Positions 1 to 9,204 of a DNA stretch of 64,000 bases are shown here, in pieces. The translations under genes were made by a program, and so were the position numbers. Location of the stretch: positions 124,001-188,000 of the forward strand of contig JAJTCM010000003.1 of NCBI GenBank assembly GCA_021325675.1. The letters run 5' to 3'. Origin of the DNA: Crocinitomicaceae bacterium. GTDB lineage: Bacteria; Bacteroidota; Bacteroidia; Flavobacteriales_D; Crocinitomicaceae. The notes below the pieces were generated by a model that saw only the letters and a list, made by a program, of their open reading frames with translations, was not told the origin of the DNA and did no database searches. Position 1 is the stretch's first letter, and the number at the start of each line of letters is the position of its first letter.

Positions 1-444
1 AATCCCCTGCAAAGGCCTGAATTTACGGATCGTTCCGCTCGTAAACAGGAAACCCGCCAGGGCGTAGATCATCCCGCTGAAGCCAATATGATAGCTGCCG
101 TTGTTTTGTGCAAAAAACCAAACAAAAAGCCCCGTCAGGATCCAGGACAGGAAAAACACCTGTGCGGCAACCTGCCTGTAAAAATAGACAAGCGCCCCGA
201 AGAGAACGGCTCCCGGGAGCGAATTGTTAACCAGGTGCATTACATCGGAAGGACTGTGGATTAAAGGTGAGAACACAATACCTTTGAGCCCGCTTACCTG
301 CTGCGGTAAAATCCCCAGCTGGATAAACTCGCCGGGATAAAAACCCTCCAGCAGGAAAATGCTCCACAGCAGCGCCAATAGTAAAAAGGGATACATGACC
401 GCTTCAATGGCCGATCCGAAAAGATATGTCCGGGCTTGTTTCAT
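1..444 (-). CDS. Rhomboid family intramembrane serine protease, 3' end cut by window edge
   Basis: I read 148 codons in one open frame from an ATG at 444 down to base 1, where the window cuts the gene. The protein is highly hydrophobic with several membrane segments. It carries HSPSDVMHLVNN (residues 63-74), matching the His/Asn-containing second helix of rhomboids, and GFSG (121-124), the GxSG motif with the catalytic serine at about 123. The C-terminal helix with the catalytic histidine lies outside the window. Rhomboids cleave substrate helices inside the inner membrane. The spacing between the two His residues of the first motif is two longer than in GlpG. The fold assignment is firm; the substrate is unknown. 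Confidence 0.85.
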   Translation of the reverse strand, partial: MKQARTYLFGSAIEAVMYPFLLLALLWSIFLLEGFYPGEFIQLGILPQQVSGLKGIVFSPLIHSPSDVMHLVNNSLPGAVLFGALVYFYRQVAAQVFFLSWILTGLFVWFFAQNNGSYHIGFSGMIYALAGFLFTSGTIRKFRPLQGI

Positions 445-501
445 ACGGAGCACAAGTCAAAGATTGTACCCCAACAAAATTACTGACAGGCTGTCAGTTA
501 A

Positions 502-936
502 CTAGTCTTTGAGGAAGGTCATTTCCATTTTCCCAAAACCGGGCTGGTTCATTTCCATGACGAGCTCTCCGCTTGTAAGCTTCAGGATCCGGTGCACTTC
601 CTTATCCGAAGTTTTGGGTTTCAGGGTGAGTTTTTTGCCATTCAGGCTCAATTTCCATGTTCCGCTTTCGGATTTCATGTCACCGTTGATCAAAGGTGTT
701 TCTATTTTATATTTTCCGTCTTCCACGAAAGAGATTTTCATTTTGCCTTTTACATTTTTAAATGCTTCTTCCATCATCATCCGGGCAAAGTTTTTTTGCT
801 CTTTATCAAAAATTGAGATCGCTTTTTCAATATCAATTTCTTCCAGCTTCCAGCTACCAACCAGGGCACTTTTATTCGTACAGGCCCCTAAAACAAAAAG
901 AAGCGAAAAAAGGGAAAGTAGAAAGACTTTGTTCAT
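502..936 (-). CDS. Lipocalin-like lipoprotein
   Basis: This 144-residue protein starts with a hydrophobic signal ending in the lipobox LGAC (lipidated Cys at 19), so it should be a lipoprotein. The mature part begins with a GSWKLEE-like strand and later has GTWKLSLNGKKLTLKP, a pattern of alternating strands typical of the small lipocalin-like lipoproteins common in Bacteroidota. A second lipoprotein of similar style lies at 13151-13528. Function is unknown. It is transcribed alone, between the rhomboid gene and the divergent DUF2480 gene. Confidence 0.75.
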   Translation of the reverse strand: MNKVFLLSLFSLLFVLGACTNKSALVGSWKLEEIDIEKAISIFDKEQKNFARMMMEEAFKNVKGKMKISFVEDGKYKIETPLINGDMKSESGTWKLSLNGKKLTLKPKTSDKEVHRILKLTSGELVMEMNQPGFGKMEMTFLKD

Positions 937-1090
937 TGCAATAAATTTTTCCGAATTTAAAAATTAAAACGGATTGACGAATCTGTTCCACTGAAAAATT
1001 AAAGAAAATGTTTGACTGAAAGCCTGAAATGTTGTAATTTTATTCTCTGTTTCCAGGAGCTTAATTTTAGCTGCCGGACAATCAAAAAAC

Positions 1091-1606
1091 ATGGAAGAAA
1101 TCAGGAACAAAGTTGCGGAAAGCGGTCTCATCTCACTCGATTTAGCCGATTTTAAGCCCCGTCAGGGTACGATCAAAGAAATAGATATCGCTGAATACCT
1201 TTGGCAGGGATTGGCGCTGCGTGAAAAGGATTTCCGCGAAGCCGTCAAGCAAAAAGACTGGAACGAATACAAAGACCAGAACGTATACATTCACTGCACG
1301 GCTGACGCCATCGTTCCCACCTGGGCTTACATGCTCATTGCGTCGCAGCTGGAAGGCGTTGTGAAACATTACGTCGTTGGCAGCAAAGCCGATCTTGAAA
1401 AAAACCTGATCCGCGAGAATATTGCGGCTTTCAATCCCGAACTGCCTGAATACGAATCCAAACGCTATATCATCAAAGGCTGCGCTGATATTTCCAGCCC
1501 GGAATACGCGATGACAGAGCTGATGAAAAAAATCCAGCCAACAGCTAAAAGCATTATGTATGGTGAACCGTGCTCGACGGTGCCGATTTTTAAGCGGAAA
1601 GCTTGA
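1091..1606 (+). CDS. DUF2480 family protein
   Basis: This 171-residue soluble protein has no signal peptide. It matches from memory the Bacteroidota-specific DUF2480 family: an N-terminal LISLDL segment, a central DQNVYIHCTADAIVPTWAYM block, and KGCADISSPEYA near residue 140. The conserved His/Cys in the central block and the later Cys could bind a metal or form an active site, but this is inference. No biochemical role is established for the family. It faces the deacetylase gene convergently, with an inverted repeat at 1616-1660 between them. Confidence 0.75.
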   Translation: MEEIRNKVAESGLISLDLADFKPRQGTIKEIDIAEYLWQGLALREKDFREAVKQKDWNEYKDQNVYIHCTADAIVPTWAYMLIASQLEGVVKHYVVGSKADLEKNLIRENIAAFNPELPEYESKRYIIKGCADISSPEYAMTELMKKIQPTAKSIMYGEPCSTVPIFKRKA

Positions 1607-1615
1607 TTAATGGGA

Positions 1616-1660
1616 TAATGTGCTAATTAAATTCCCGGCTACTTGCATATTAGCACATTA
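1616..1660. terminator. 12-bp perfect inverted repeat between convergent genes
   Basis: TAATGTGCTAAT (1616-1627) is exactly mirrored by ATTAGCACATTA (1649-1660) around a 21-nt loop. It lies between the 3' ends of the DUF2480 gene and the deacetylase gene, so a bidirectional terminator is a reasonable role. It lacks a long T run. The same words recur around the ClC gene at 42.8 and 44.6 kb, so it also belongs to a dispersed repeat family. Confidence 0.5.
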
Positions 1661-1663
1661 ATT

Positions 1664-2275
1664 TTAGCGTATTATTCGAAACTGAAAATCTCTCTTTTGG
1701 AGTAAATCCAGCAGTTTCGGTAACAATTCCTTCTGTTTTTCGGCGATTTTCGGGTTATCGTGCAGAACGATGATATCCCCGCCCCTGATTTGTTTTTCGG
1801 CTTTAAAGAGAATTTCCGTAACGCAGGTTTTCGGGTCAAAATCATAAGAGAGCCATGTCCACATGACGATTTTATAGTCTTTTGCCAATATGCGTGCTAA
1901 ACGGGGAGATAAACGTCCGTACGGCGGCCTAAACAGCCTGCTTTGAATTAGCCCGTCAGCTTCGGTAACAGATTCCAGGTAACGCTCCGGGCTCGTTTTA
2001 GAAGCGTTTTCGTGTTGTTGTGTATGGTTTCCTACCTGGTGGCCTTCGGCTTTGATCCGGGCAAAGATTTCCGGGTAGCGCTTCACATTTTCCCCCACAC
2101 AGAAGAAAGTCGCTTTGACGCCTGATTCTTTTAAGGTATCGAGTACAAAAGGCGTGATGTCCGGGTGCGGGCCATCATCAAAGGTCAGGTAAACGGATTT
2201 CTCATCCAAAAAAAATCCCCAAATCCGCCTGGGAAATGCAACCGAAGCTAATTTGGGGATCCTGAATAATCTCAT
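1664..2275 (-). CDS. Polysaccharide deacetylase (NodB domain)
   Basis: This is a 203-residue NodB-homology (carbohydrate esterase family 4) protein. All five family motifs are visible: TFDDGPHPD (31-39) with the catalytic base and metal Asp, HTQQH (84-88) with the two metal His, RPPYGR (116-121), a W-containing motif near 138-144, and LHDN (171-174). The enzyme would remove N-acetyl groups from a peptidoglycan- or chitin-like glycan. There is no clear signal peptide. It starts 10 bases after the stop of the large DUF2723 gene, so the two are probably co-transcribed, suggesting joint work on an envelope glycan. Confidence 0.9.
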   Translation of the reverse strand: MRLFRIPKLASVAFPRRIWGFFLDEKSVYLTFDDGPHPDITPFVLDTLKESGVKATFFCVGENVKRYPEIFARIKAEGHQVGNHTQQHENASKTSPERYLESVTEADGLIQSRLFRPPYGRLSPRLARILAKDYKIVMWTWLSYDFDPKTCVTEILFKAEKQIRGGDIIVLHDNPKIAEKQKELLPKLLDLLQKRDFQFRIIR

Positions 2276-2285
2276 TTTGTTTTTT

Positions 2286-5200
2286 CTATTGTCCGCCCTG
2301 CTGTTGCTGCATCAACATCTGGATCTGCTCAGGAGTCAGTTGATTTGCTCCTCCTCCGTTACCAGGCATTGTTTGCTGAGCAGGCTTCTCAATAACACCA
2401 AATCTCATTCCTACGGCGTCCAGGTGGCCTTTCAGGTCTTTTGCACGCTCGTTCATTCCATCGCTTTTCAGATCAGAATAGAAACGCGGGAAGACAGTTT
2501 TATACAACTTGTTGACTTTTGCTGAAGTCCGTTTCGCCAGGCTGCCCATAGGGGAACCAAACTCCTCGTCAGCTGAGATGGTAGCCAGCATCAGGTAATT
2601 ATTGAGCGCTGATACTAAATCCGGCTTATTATCGGAAGCAAAAATGGCATCACTGTTTTCGAAGTAATTAAATATGCTTTCGATGTGGTCAGCTACCTGC
2701 ATACCCAGCTTCTCAGCGGCAGCTTTATCACCTGCACGGTAAAGAATGCTCACATAATCATGCAATGAGCCATCGGAATAGCTTTCGTAGCTTACACCCG
2801 GTGAAACTTCATAATCTTCACGGCCAGGCTGAGGCTCACCGTAATCGATCACAAGGTCGACAGGCATTACCTCCAGTGATCTTTTAATCAGCTGAATTGC
2901 CATCTTCTTATTGTTGACCGTGCGTTTCTCAGCATCTGTCACTACTTTTTGCAAAGAATCGGCAGTTTGCTGACGTCCGGCGGATGCAAGCGACTTGATT
3001 TGCGGCCCGTAAACCATTTTTTGTCTTTCGGCATTGTCTACTTCACGCAGCAAAGCGTCTGCCAGGCGGGAGAAATGATCCCTGAACTGGCTTGTATGTC
3101 TTCTTGTATAGTAATCAGTCAATACGCCTTCCTGGTTCATTTTACCGTAGCTGTAAACTTCCATCAGGTTTTTGAACATTTTGTCCGTATCGAGGATTTG
3201 CTGGTCACGCAGCGGCGTCAGTGCGAACACCATTCCGTTTTGCTTTACATAACCGCTTGTATACAACGCAATCGAAACATCCGAACCTCCCACGGAAGAG
3301 AAGTATATATTACGTTTCCAGTCGTTGTTGGCAATTACATCGAGCATCATTACCTGCTCGCGGGTGATCGCCTGCTTGTCTATACGGAATTTTACATCTT
3401 TCTGAACCTTGTCAGCATCTTTTTCGCTCACCAGTCCGGATTTGAGTACATTGTCCTTATTTACCGGTACGATAAAGCCTTTGGATGGGAATACGCGAAG
3501 CATTCTTCCTTCGTAGTTCACCTGGTTTTCGTCGTTGCGAACAAATTCCATGGCGAAATCTATCGGGAGGAAATCCCAGGAACCTTCCCAGCTTCTCATG
3601 GATTGCTGTAATTGGTTCAAAGCATCAACCGAACCTTCGATATTTCCTGACTGGTAAGCCTGCAGTAATTCAATACAGTCATCAAGAAGCACGTTTACGT
3701 CTTTTACACCAGCATTGAGAACCGGCTGGGACATGCGTGCCTGGATAGCAGACAGCGTCGGACCGTAAGTTGGGTTCTTGGCTTTCATTGACTGTGCTAC
3801 GGCTGCACATCCTGTACGGAATGAGTCAAAAGCCATTTTGAACTCGTTCGGGTTATTTTTGATTTTTATCTCAATGATCTTGTTGATCAGGTCGGGGTTT
3901 AAGCCGAAATTTTTCAATTCGAAAGTTGAGAAAAGGTAAACCATATCCGTGTTACCGGCATACATCATAATCTGGTCTTCACGGAATTTAATCGGCAAAG
4001 GATCAGAATCGTATGCTTTCATCATCATCTGATCGGTATACCAGTCTGTTTGCATGAGGCTCAGGTTACACACGCGGACATCCGTGCGTCTTTCCTCTAC
4101 TTCCTGCAAATACCATAACGGGAAGGTATCGTTGTCCCCATTGGTAAAGAGAATGGAATTTTTAGAACAGGATTCCAGGTAATTGATTGCCAGGTCGCGA
4201 GCGGAAGTCTTTTCACTGCGGTCGTGATCGTCCCATCCCTGGAAAGCAAGGATCAAAGGAACACACAAGGTCAGCAGGACAGCGATGGCAGCTCCGCCGG
4301 TTTCGTTTTTCATGCTCTTGCCCAGCAGGTTCATTCCGAAAACGAACACCGCCCCTATCGCGCTAATGAGGATCCAGCATAAAGTTGCGGCGTAATTTCC
4401 TGCAAAAATAATATCGAGCAGCAGGCACAGAGCCAGACCGGCACCAATGATGATGAGGATCCCGCGGTATTCTTTTTTACTGAAGGAGATAAAAGCCTGG
4501 TACAGCGCGTAAACCCCGAGACCAATCCACATCGCAAAGGCGTAGAACGAGGCTGCATAGGCATAATCACGCTCACGCGGCTCGTAAGGCTTCTGGTTCA
4601 GGTAAACGACAATCGCGAGACCGGTAAAAATAAAGGTCAGCAAGACAATAAAGGCATCCTTCGGCGCTTTGTAAAAATGAAAGACCATACCAATCAAACC
4701 GAGGATCAAAGGCAGGAAAAAGAAGGTATTGTGGGAAGGATTATCCGTTGTAAATGTTGGTGCAGCTGACTGGTCACCCAAACGGCGGTCATCTATTGAT
4801 GAGAAACCTGAAATCCAGTTTCCGCGCATCGCATCGCCGTGTCCCTGGATATCATTTTGCCTTCCGGCGAAGTTCCACATAAAATATCTCCAGTACATCC
4901 AATTTACCTGGTAATGGGTAAAATACGTCAGGTTTTCCCCAAAAGTAGGCAAACGCTTACCGTCGCTTCCTTTTTCCATTGAACCATCGTCACCGTTGTC
5001 ATTGTAGCCGGACCATGATTTGTAGGCATCGACTTTAACGGCATCCTGGCTCCAGTACATTCGTGGAAAGAAAGTCGTTTGCGTGTATGCCGGCTCCTGG
5101 TTTTCATAGCTTCCTTCGTTGCTGAGGAAGTATTTTTCAACCACGTCATACCCTCCCCCGAGGGATTTGGCATATTTACGGGCAATATTTTCATGCTTGA

Positions 5201-6371
5201 AAGCTTTCAGCTCCTTCTCGGCGCGCATAACTACAAAACGACGGGCATAGAACGGTGAGCGGTCACCCCAGTTGTCCTGGTTTTCGTCCATCGTTGAGTT
5301 CCAGTAAGGACCGGAAAGGATCGGCCAGGAACCGTACTGCTCACGCTTGAGGTAAGCATGCAGTGTTACAAGGTTTTCCGGGTCATTTTCATCCAAAGGC
5401 GTGTTGGCATTGGAACGGATCACGATGGTAGCAAAAGAGCCGTAACCGATCATAAATACAATCAGGCCTAAAGCTGCTGCATTCCATACCGGCTTGTTTT
5501 TACGCTTGCTCCATCTTAATACATATACGAGGGCAATAACGAGCAAAACGAAAAAGAAAATTGTTCCGGAATAGAACGGAAGCCCCATGTTATTTACGAA
5601 GGAAACTTCAAATTTGGATGCGATGGAAACAGTTCCCGGGATAATTCCTTCCTGGATAAAACCGAGGATGAAGATGGACAAGATCCCTGTGAGGAAAAAG
5701 CCTTTCCAGGAGAACTTTTCCCAGCGGTTGAAATAAATAACGTAAGCAATTGCCGGAATAGCCAATAATCCGAGTAAGTGGACCCCGATCGCGAGACCGA
5801 AGAGGAACATAATCAGGATCATCCAGCGCATCGGCACGTGGGTATTGTCTAATTCGCCATGTTTGATAGCGTCCATTTCCTCGTCCCATTTAAGCATGGC
5901 CCAGAAGATAATCGCTGTAAACAGGGAAGACATGGCGTAAACCTCGCCTTCAACTGCTGAGAACCAGAAAGATTCGGTGAATGTATAAGCGAGGGAGCCG
6001 ATGAAACCGCTTCCCAGGATGGCAATCATTTGTGAATTAGTGAGTGTACGCGCATTTTTAAACGCCATTTTCTTAGCCAGGATAGTGATCGACCAGAACG
6101 TGAAAAGGATCGTAAACGAGCTGGAAAGCGCCGACATCCGGTTGATCCATACCGCTACATTTTCAGGGGCGGCGAAGAAGGAAAATAAACGCCCGAGGAG
6201 CATGAATAAAGGTGCACCCGGAGGGTGACCAACTTCTAATTTGTAAGCTGCCGTGATGTACTCGCCGCAGTCCCACAAACTTACTGTGTCTTCGATTGTT
6301 ATGAAATAAACCGCTGTTGCAATCAAAAAGACCAGCCAGCCAAGGTAGACGTTTAATTTTTTATAATTCAT
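2286..6371 (-). CDS. Large multi-pass membrane protein, DUF2723 family
   Basis: This 1361-residue protein starts with a membrane helix (about 8-25) followed by WDCGEY (33-38) and GHPPGAP (48-54), the signature of DUF2723. About a dozen hydrophobic segments fill the first half; the second half is soluble with lysine-rich stretches and ends in a Gln-rich tail. The N-terminal layout, an acidic pair in the first external loop followed by a large helical core, resembles GT-C glycosyltransferases that use polyprenyl-linked sugars. That similarity and any protein-glycosylation role are inference. It is separated from aroK by 108 AT-rich bases, so it probably has its own promoter, and leads into the NodB gene. 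Confidence 0.85.
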   Translation of the reverse strand: MNYKKLNVYLGWLVFLIATAVYFITIEDTVSLWDCGEYITAAYKLEVGHPPGAPLFMLLGRLFSFFAAPENVAVWINRMSALSSSFTILFTFWSITILAKKMAFKNARTLTNSQMIAILGSGFIGSLAYTFTESFWFSAVEGEVYAMSSLFTAIIFWAMLKWDEEMDAIKHGELDNTHVPMRWMILIMFLFGLAIGVHLLGLLAIPAIAYVIYFNRWEKFSWKGFFLTGILSIFILGFIQEGIIPGTVSIASKFEVSFVNNMGLPFYSGTIFFFVLLVIALVYVLRWSKRKNKPVWNAAALGLIVFMIGYGSFATIVIRSNANTPLDENDPENLVTLHAYLKREQYGSWPILSGPYWNSTMDENQDNWGDRSPFYARRFVVMRAEKELKAFKHENIARKYAKSLGGGYDVVEKYFLSNEGSYENQEPAYTQTTFFPRMYWSQDAVKVDAYKSWSGYNDNGDDGSMEKGSDGKRLPTFGENLTYFTHYQVNWMYWRYFMWNFAGRQNDIQGHGDAMRGNWISGFSSIDDRRLGDQSAAPTFTTDNPSHNTFFFLPLILGLIGMVFHFYKAPKDAFIVLLTFIFTGLAIVVYLNQKPYEPRERDYAYAASFYAFAMWIGLGVYALYQAFISFSKKEYRGILIIIGAGLALCLLLDIIFAGNYAATLCWILISAIGAVFVFGMNLLGKSMKNETGGAAIAVLLTLCVPLILAFQGWDDHDRSEKTSARDLAINYLESCSKNSILFTNGDNDTFPLWYLQEVEERRTDVRVCNLSLMQTDWYTDQMMMKAYDSDPLPIKFREDQIMMYAGNTDMVYLFSTFELKNFGLNPDLINKIIEIKIKNNPNEFKMAFDSFRTGCAAVAQSMKAKNPTYGPTLSAIQARMSQPVLNAGVKDVNVLLDDCIELLQAYQSGNIEGSVDALNQLQQSMRSWEGSWDFLPIDFAMEFVRNDENQVNYEGRMLRVFPSKGFIVPVNKDNVLKSGLVSEKDADKVQKDVKFRIDKQAITREQVMMLDVIANNDWKRNIYFSSVGGSDVSIALYTSGYVKQNGMVFALTPLRDQQILDTDKMFKNLMEVYSYGKMNQEGVLTDYYTRRHTSQFRDHFSRLADALLREVDNAERQKMVYGPQIKSLASAGRQQTADSLQKVVTDAEKRTVNNKKMAIQLIKRSLEVMPVDLVIDYGEPQPGREDYEVSPGVSYESYSDGSLHDYVSILYRAGDKAAAEKLGMQVADHIESIFNYFENSDAIFASDNKPDLVSALNNYLMLATISADEEFGSPMGSLAKRTSAKVNKLYKTVFPRFYSDLKSDGMNERAKDLKGHLDAVGMRFGVIEKPAQQTMPGNGGGANQLTPEQIQMLMQQQQGGQ

Positions 6372-6479
6372 CCAATTTAAATTTATTAACCCGCGTATGA
6401 ATCGTGATTAATGATTTAGAGTGCGAATTTAAAAATATATCGCAAAGTAATGTTGTTAATTTTCTTAAAAAATGAAAAA

Positions 6480-6980
6480 TTACCCCAACAAACCCAGTAT
6501 GTGATTTACATTGTGATTTTTGCCGCTCAGGATAAAATCGGCCTTTTGGTAGAAGTCGCTGCGCCGGATCAGCATTTCTTTGACGTAGAAGTAAAGCTCC
6601 TCCCCTGTTTTGCCGGCAACGAGCGGGCGCGGTGTTTTGGATTTCTGGAGACGGTGAGCCAGCTCATAAGGGCTTAGCTTGAGATAAAAGCTTGTTCCGA
6701 ACTGTTTGATCAGGTCCATGTTATCATTGAAGCAGGGCATTCCGCCGCCGGTTGAGAGCACGACCCCCTCCTGTCCGAGCAGGCTTTTGAGGTATTCTTT
6801 TTCCAGCTCCCGGAAATGGGTTTCGCCAAATTCTTCGAATAATCCTGAGATGGTGCGGCCGCTGATGCGTTCAATTTCCTCATCGGAGTCCAGGAAGCGG
6901 TAATTCAGTTTCCGGGCAAGCTTTCTGCCCAATGTAGATTTACCGCATCCCATAAAGCCGACCAGGACAATGTTTTTCAT
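6480..6980 (-). CDS. aroK: Shikimate kinase
   Basis: This 166-residue enzyme phosphorylates shikimate at O3 with ATP in the chorismate pathway. The P-loop GFMGCGKST is at 8-16; DSDEEIE (32-38) holds the shikimate- and Mg-binding Asp residues, an arginine follows in HFRELE, STGGG forms the shikimate-binding loop, and RPL lies in the lid. Length is normal. Its ATG overlaps the rlmD stop by four bases (ATGA), so translation is coupled. It is the last gene of the lpxD-lpxC/fabZ-lpxA-rlmD-aroK run. Confidence 0.96.
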   Translation of the reverse strand: MKNIVLVGFMGCGKSTLGRKLARKLNYRFLDSDEEIERISGRTISGLFEEFGETHFRELEKEYLKSLLGQEGVVLSTGGGMPCFNDNMDLIKQFGTSFYLKLSPYELAHRLQKSKTPRPLVAGKTGEELYFYVKEMLIRRSDFYQKADFILSGKNHNVNHILGLLG

Positions 6981-8410
6981 TTGCTTTTGACAAATTTAGC
7001 TATTGCTTCAACATGGCTTGTGTGCGGAAACTGGTCCGCGAGTGAAATTTTTTCGAGCTGGTACCCTGCCTGGCGGAGCAAGTCCGTATCGCGTGCCTGT
7101 GTAGCAGGATTGCAGGAAATATAGACAATGCGCTCCGATCCGAGGTCGATGACTTTCTGCAAAGTTTTCGGTGCAATCCCGGCGCGTGGCGGATCCAATA
7201 CGATCGTACCAATTTTACCGGCATAATGCGGGAATTCTTTGAGGAATTTGCCCACATCGGCCGCGAAAAACTCTACGCCGGAGATGTTGTTGCGCTTAGC
7301 GTTCTTCCTGGCATCTTCAATCGCTTCAGGAACGATATCCACGCCGATAATTTGTGTATTTTCCGAACGGCGCGATAAAATCTGGCCGATAGTTCCCGTT
7401 CCGCAGAACAAGTCCATCACCACTTTGCCCCGCAGGTCGTTGTCTTCAAAAACGTAGTCGAGCGCTTTGTTATAGAGCAATTCGGCGCAGGACGGGTTCG
7501 TCTGGAAAAAGCTTTCCATGCTGATCTCGAATTTCAGCCCGAGCAATTCTTCAACGATCTTTTCTTCGCCGTAGAGCAGCTGGTTCTGCCCGTTTTCAAT
7601 TTTGGCGCGATCGGCCACGTTGTCATTGATCGTATGCTGGAAACCGGCCAGGCGCTTGCCCAGAAATTGCTGTAAAAACGCAGAAAAAGCCTGTACATCG
7701 AATTCCTCCAGGCCTTCGGAAGAAGTTACGAGGTTGATCAGTAATTTATCCTCAAAAAAGGATTTACGCACTACAATGTGACGGAAAAACCCCGTTTTCT
7801 TAGGTGGGTGCCAGGCGGTGAGCCCGGTTTTCTGTAAAAAGTCACGCACTTCGATCAGCCCGTCTTCCCATTGTTTATCAAACAAACCGCTTTCCTTGTT
7901 CAGGTTTTCGACCTTCCACCAGGTTCCGCGGCGTTTGAAGCCCAAAGCAAAAGCTTCGTCTTTTTCTTCTCCTGTATGTACGTCGTGTTCGATACAGGAA
8001 AAGCTGTATTCCATTTTATTGCGGTAATTGAAGTGCTGCGGGGAAGAAATAAAAGTATCCAGTTTGTCCGGTATATCCTGGATATTCGCCAGTTTCCGGT
8101 ACAAATCCAGGGTTGTTTCAAGCTTGTATTTTTCCTGGATTTCAACGGGAACAAAAATGTAGGGCGCACCGGAAATTTCCTGGTAAGGCAAGCTGATTTC
8201 CGAATCAGAACGGCGGATCACTTCCAGGAGCTTACATTCAGCGTGACGCTTGCGCTTGGTTTCCACCCTCGCTTTGACGCGCTGTCCCGGAAAGGTATTT
8301 TCCACGAAAACAACATAATCGCCGTCATCCGTGGGGATTTTAGCAATGCCTTTTCCACCGAAAGCAAAAGCGGTAATTTCCAGTTCGATGATATCTCCCC
8401 TGTTAAACAT
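6977..8410 (-). CDS. rlmD: 23S rRNA (uracil-5-)-methyltransferase, RlmD/RumA type
   Basis: This 477-residue protein has an N-terminal TRAM-like RNA-binding domain (about 1-60) and a C-terminal SAM-dependent uracil-C5 methyltransferase domain. DLFCGTGTIG is the SAM-binding loop, LDPPRAG follows, SCNPAT holds the catalytic cysteine (433), and HVEAIAKF near the C-terminus holds the general-base Glu. I do not see the N-terminal four-cysteine iron-sulfur cluster motif of the E. coli enzyme. The target uridine cannot be told from sequence alone (U1939 for RlmD, U747 for related enzymes). It sits 17 bases after lpxA. Confidence 0.88.
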   Translation of the reverse strand: MFNRGDIIELEITAFAFGGKGIAKIPTDDGDYVVFVENTFPGQRVKARVETKRKRHAECKLLEVIRRSDSEISLPYQEISGAPYIFVPVEIQEKYKLETTLDLYRKLANIQDIPDKLDTFISSPQHFNYRNKMEYSFSCIEHDVHTGEEKDEAFALGFKRRGTWWKVENLNKESGLFDKQWEDGLIEVRDFLQKTGLTAWHPPKKTGFFRHIVVRKSFFEDKLLINLVTSSEGLEEFDVQAFSAFLQQFLGKRLAGFQHTINDNVADRAKIENGQNQLLYGEEKIVEELLGLKFEISMESFFQTNPSCAELLYNKALDYVFEDNDLRGKVVMDLFCGTGTIGQILSRRSENTQIIGVDIVPEAIEDARKNAKRNNISGVEFFAADVGKFLKEFPHYAGKIGTIVLDPPRAGIAPKTLQKVIDLGSERIVYISCNPATQARDTDLLRQAGYQLEKISLADQFPHTSHVEAIAKFVKSK

Positions 8411-8427
8411 ATTTTATGAAAAAATTA

Positions 8428-9204
8428 TCAGATAAGGCCGCGGATAATTCCTTTATCCGAAGTTTCAATAAAGTTCAGGATCCCGTTGCGGATTTCGGAT
8501 TCGGGAATGGTTTCTTTGATGGATTCCAGTCCCTTGGAAATATTACTGTTCAAAACGTAAAGCAGGCGGTAAATGTCTTCTATTTCACGCACCTGCTCAT
8601 CGGAAAATCCTCTTCTGCGGATGCCGATCGCGTTCACCCCTGCATAAGTCAGCGGTTCGCGGGCAGCTTTGATGTAAGGCGGAATATCCTTGCGTACCAA
8701 TGACGCTCCCCCAATGAAAGCGTGGGCGCCAATGTGTACAAATTGCTGCGCAACAACCGTCCCCTCGAGGATGGCGTAATCATCGATGATGACGTGACCC
8801 GAAAGACCGACATAGGAAGCCAGGATCACGTTGTTGCCGATCTGGCAGTCGTGGGCAACATGTACATACGTCATCAGCAGGCAGTTAGACCCGATTTTAG
8901 TGCACAATTTATCGTTTGTACCGCGATGGATCGTTACGCATTCGCGGATTTTGGTATTATCGCCAATTTCCACGGTCGTGTATTCCCCGTTGAATTTCAA
9001 ATCCTGTGGAATAACTCCAATAACTGCGCCGGGGAAAATTTCGCAGTTTTTACCGATGCGCGTACCGGGATAAATTGTCACATTCGGATGAATCCGGGTG
9101 CCTTCGCCGATAATCACATCTTCAAAAATCGTTGAGAATGAATCAACAATGACATTTGCGCCCAACTGAGCCCCCGGATCTATTTGTGCAAATTTGCTGA
9201 TCAT
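8428..9204 (-). CDS. lpxA: UDP-N-acetylglucosamine acyltransferase
   Basis: This 258-residue enzyme transfers a 3-hydroxyacyl chain from ACP to O3 of UDP-GlcNAc, the first step of lipid A synthesis. Residues 1-190 are a run of hexapeptide repeats forming a left-handed beta helix. The catalytic His is in HVAHDC (about 118), and the C-terminal helical domain contains the conserved GIRRRGFS segment. Its ATG immediately follows the stop of lpxC/fabZ with no spacer, so the two are tightly coupled. Length is normal for the family. Confidence 0.97.
   Translation of the reverse strand: MISKFAQIDPGAQLGANVIVDSFSTIFEDVIIGEGTRIHPNVTIYPGTRIGKNCEIFPGAVIGVIPQDLKFNGEYTTVEIGDNTKIRECVTIHRGTNDKLCTKIGSNCLLMTYVHVAHDCQIGNNVILASYVGLSGHVIIDDYAILEGTVVAQQFVHIGAHAFIGGASLVRKDIPPYIKAAREPLTYAGVNAIGIRRRGFSDEQVREIEDIYRLLYVLNSNISKGLESIKETIPESEIRNGILNFIETSDKGIIRGLI

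Noticed and set aside
2949-3611. A 220-codon open frame on the plus strand
   Set aside because: It is the complement of the DUF2723 coding sequence, which has clear motifs.
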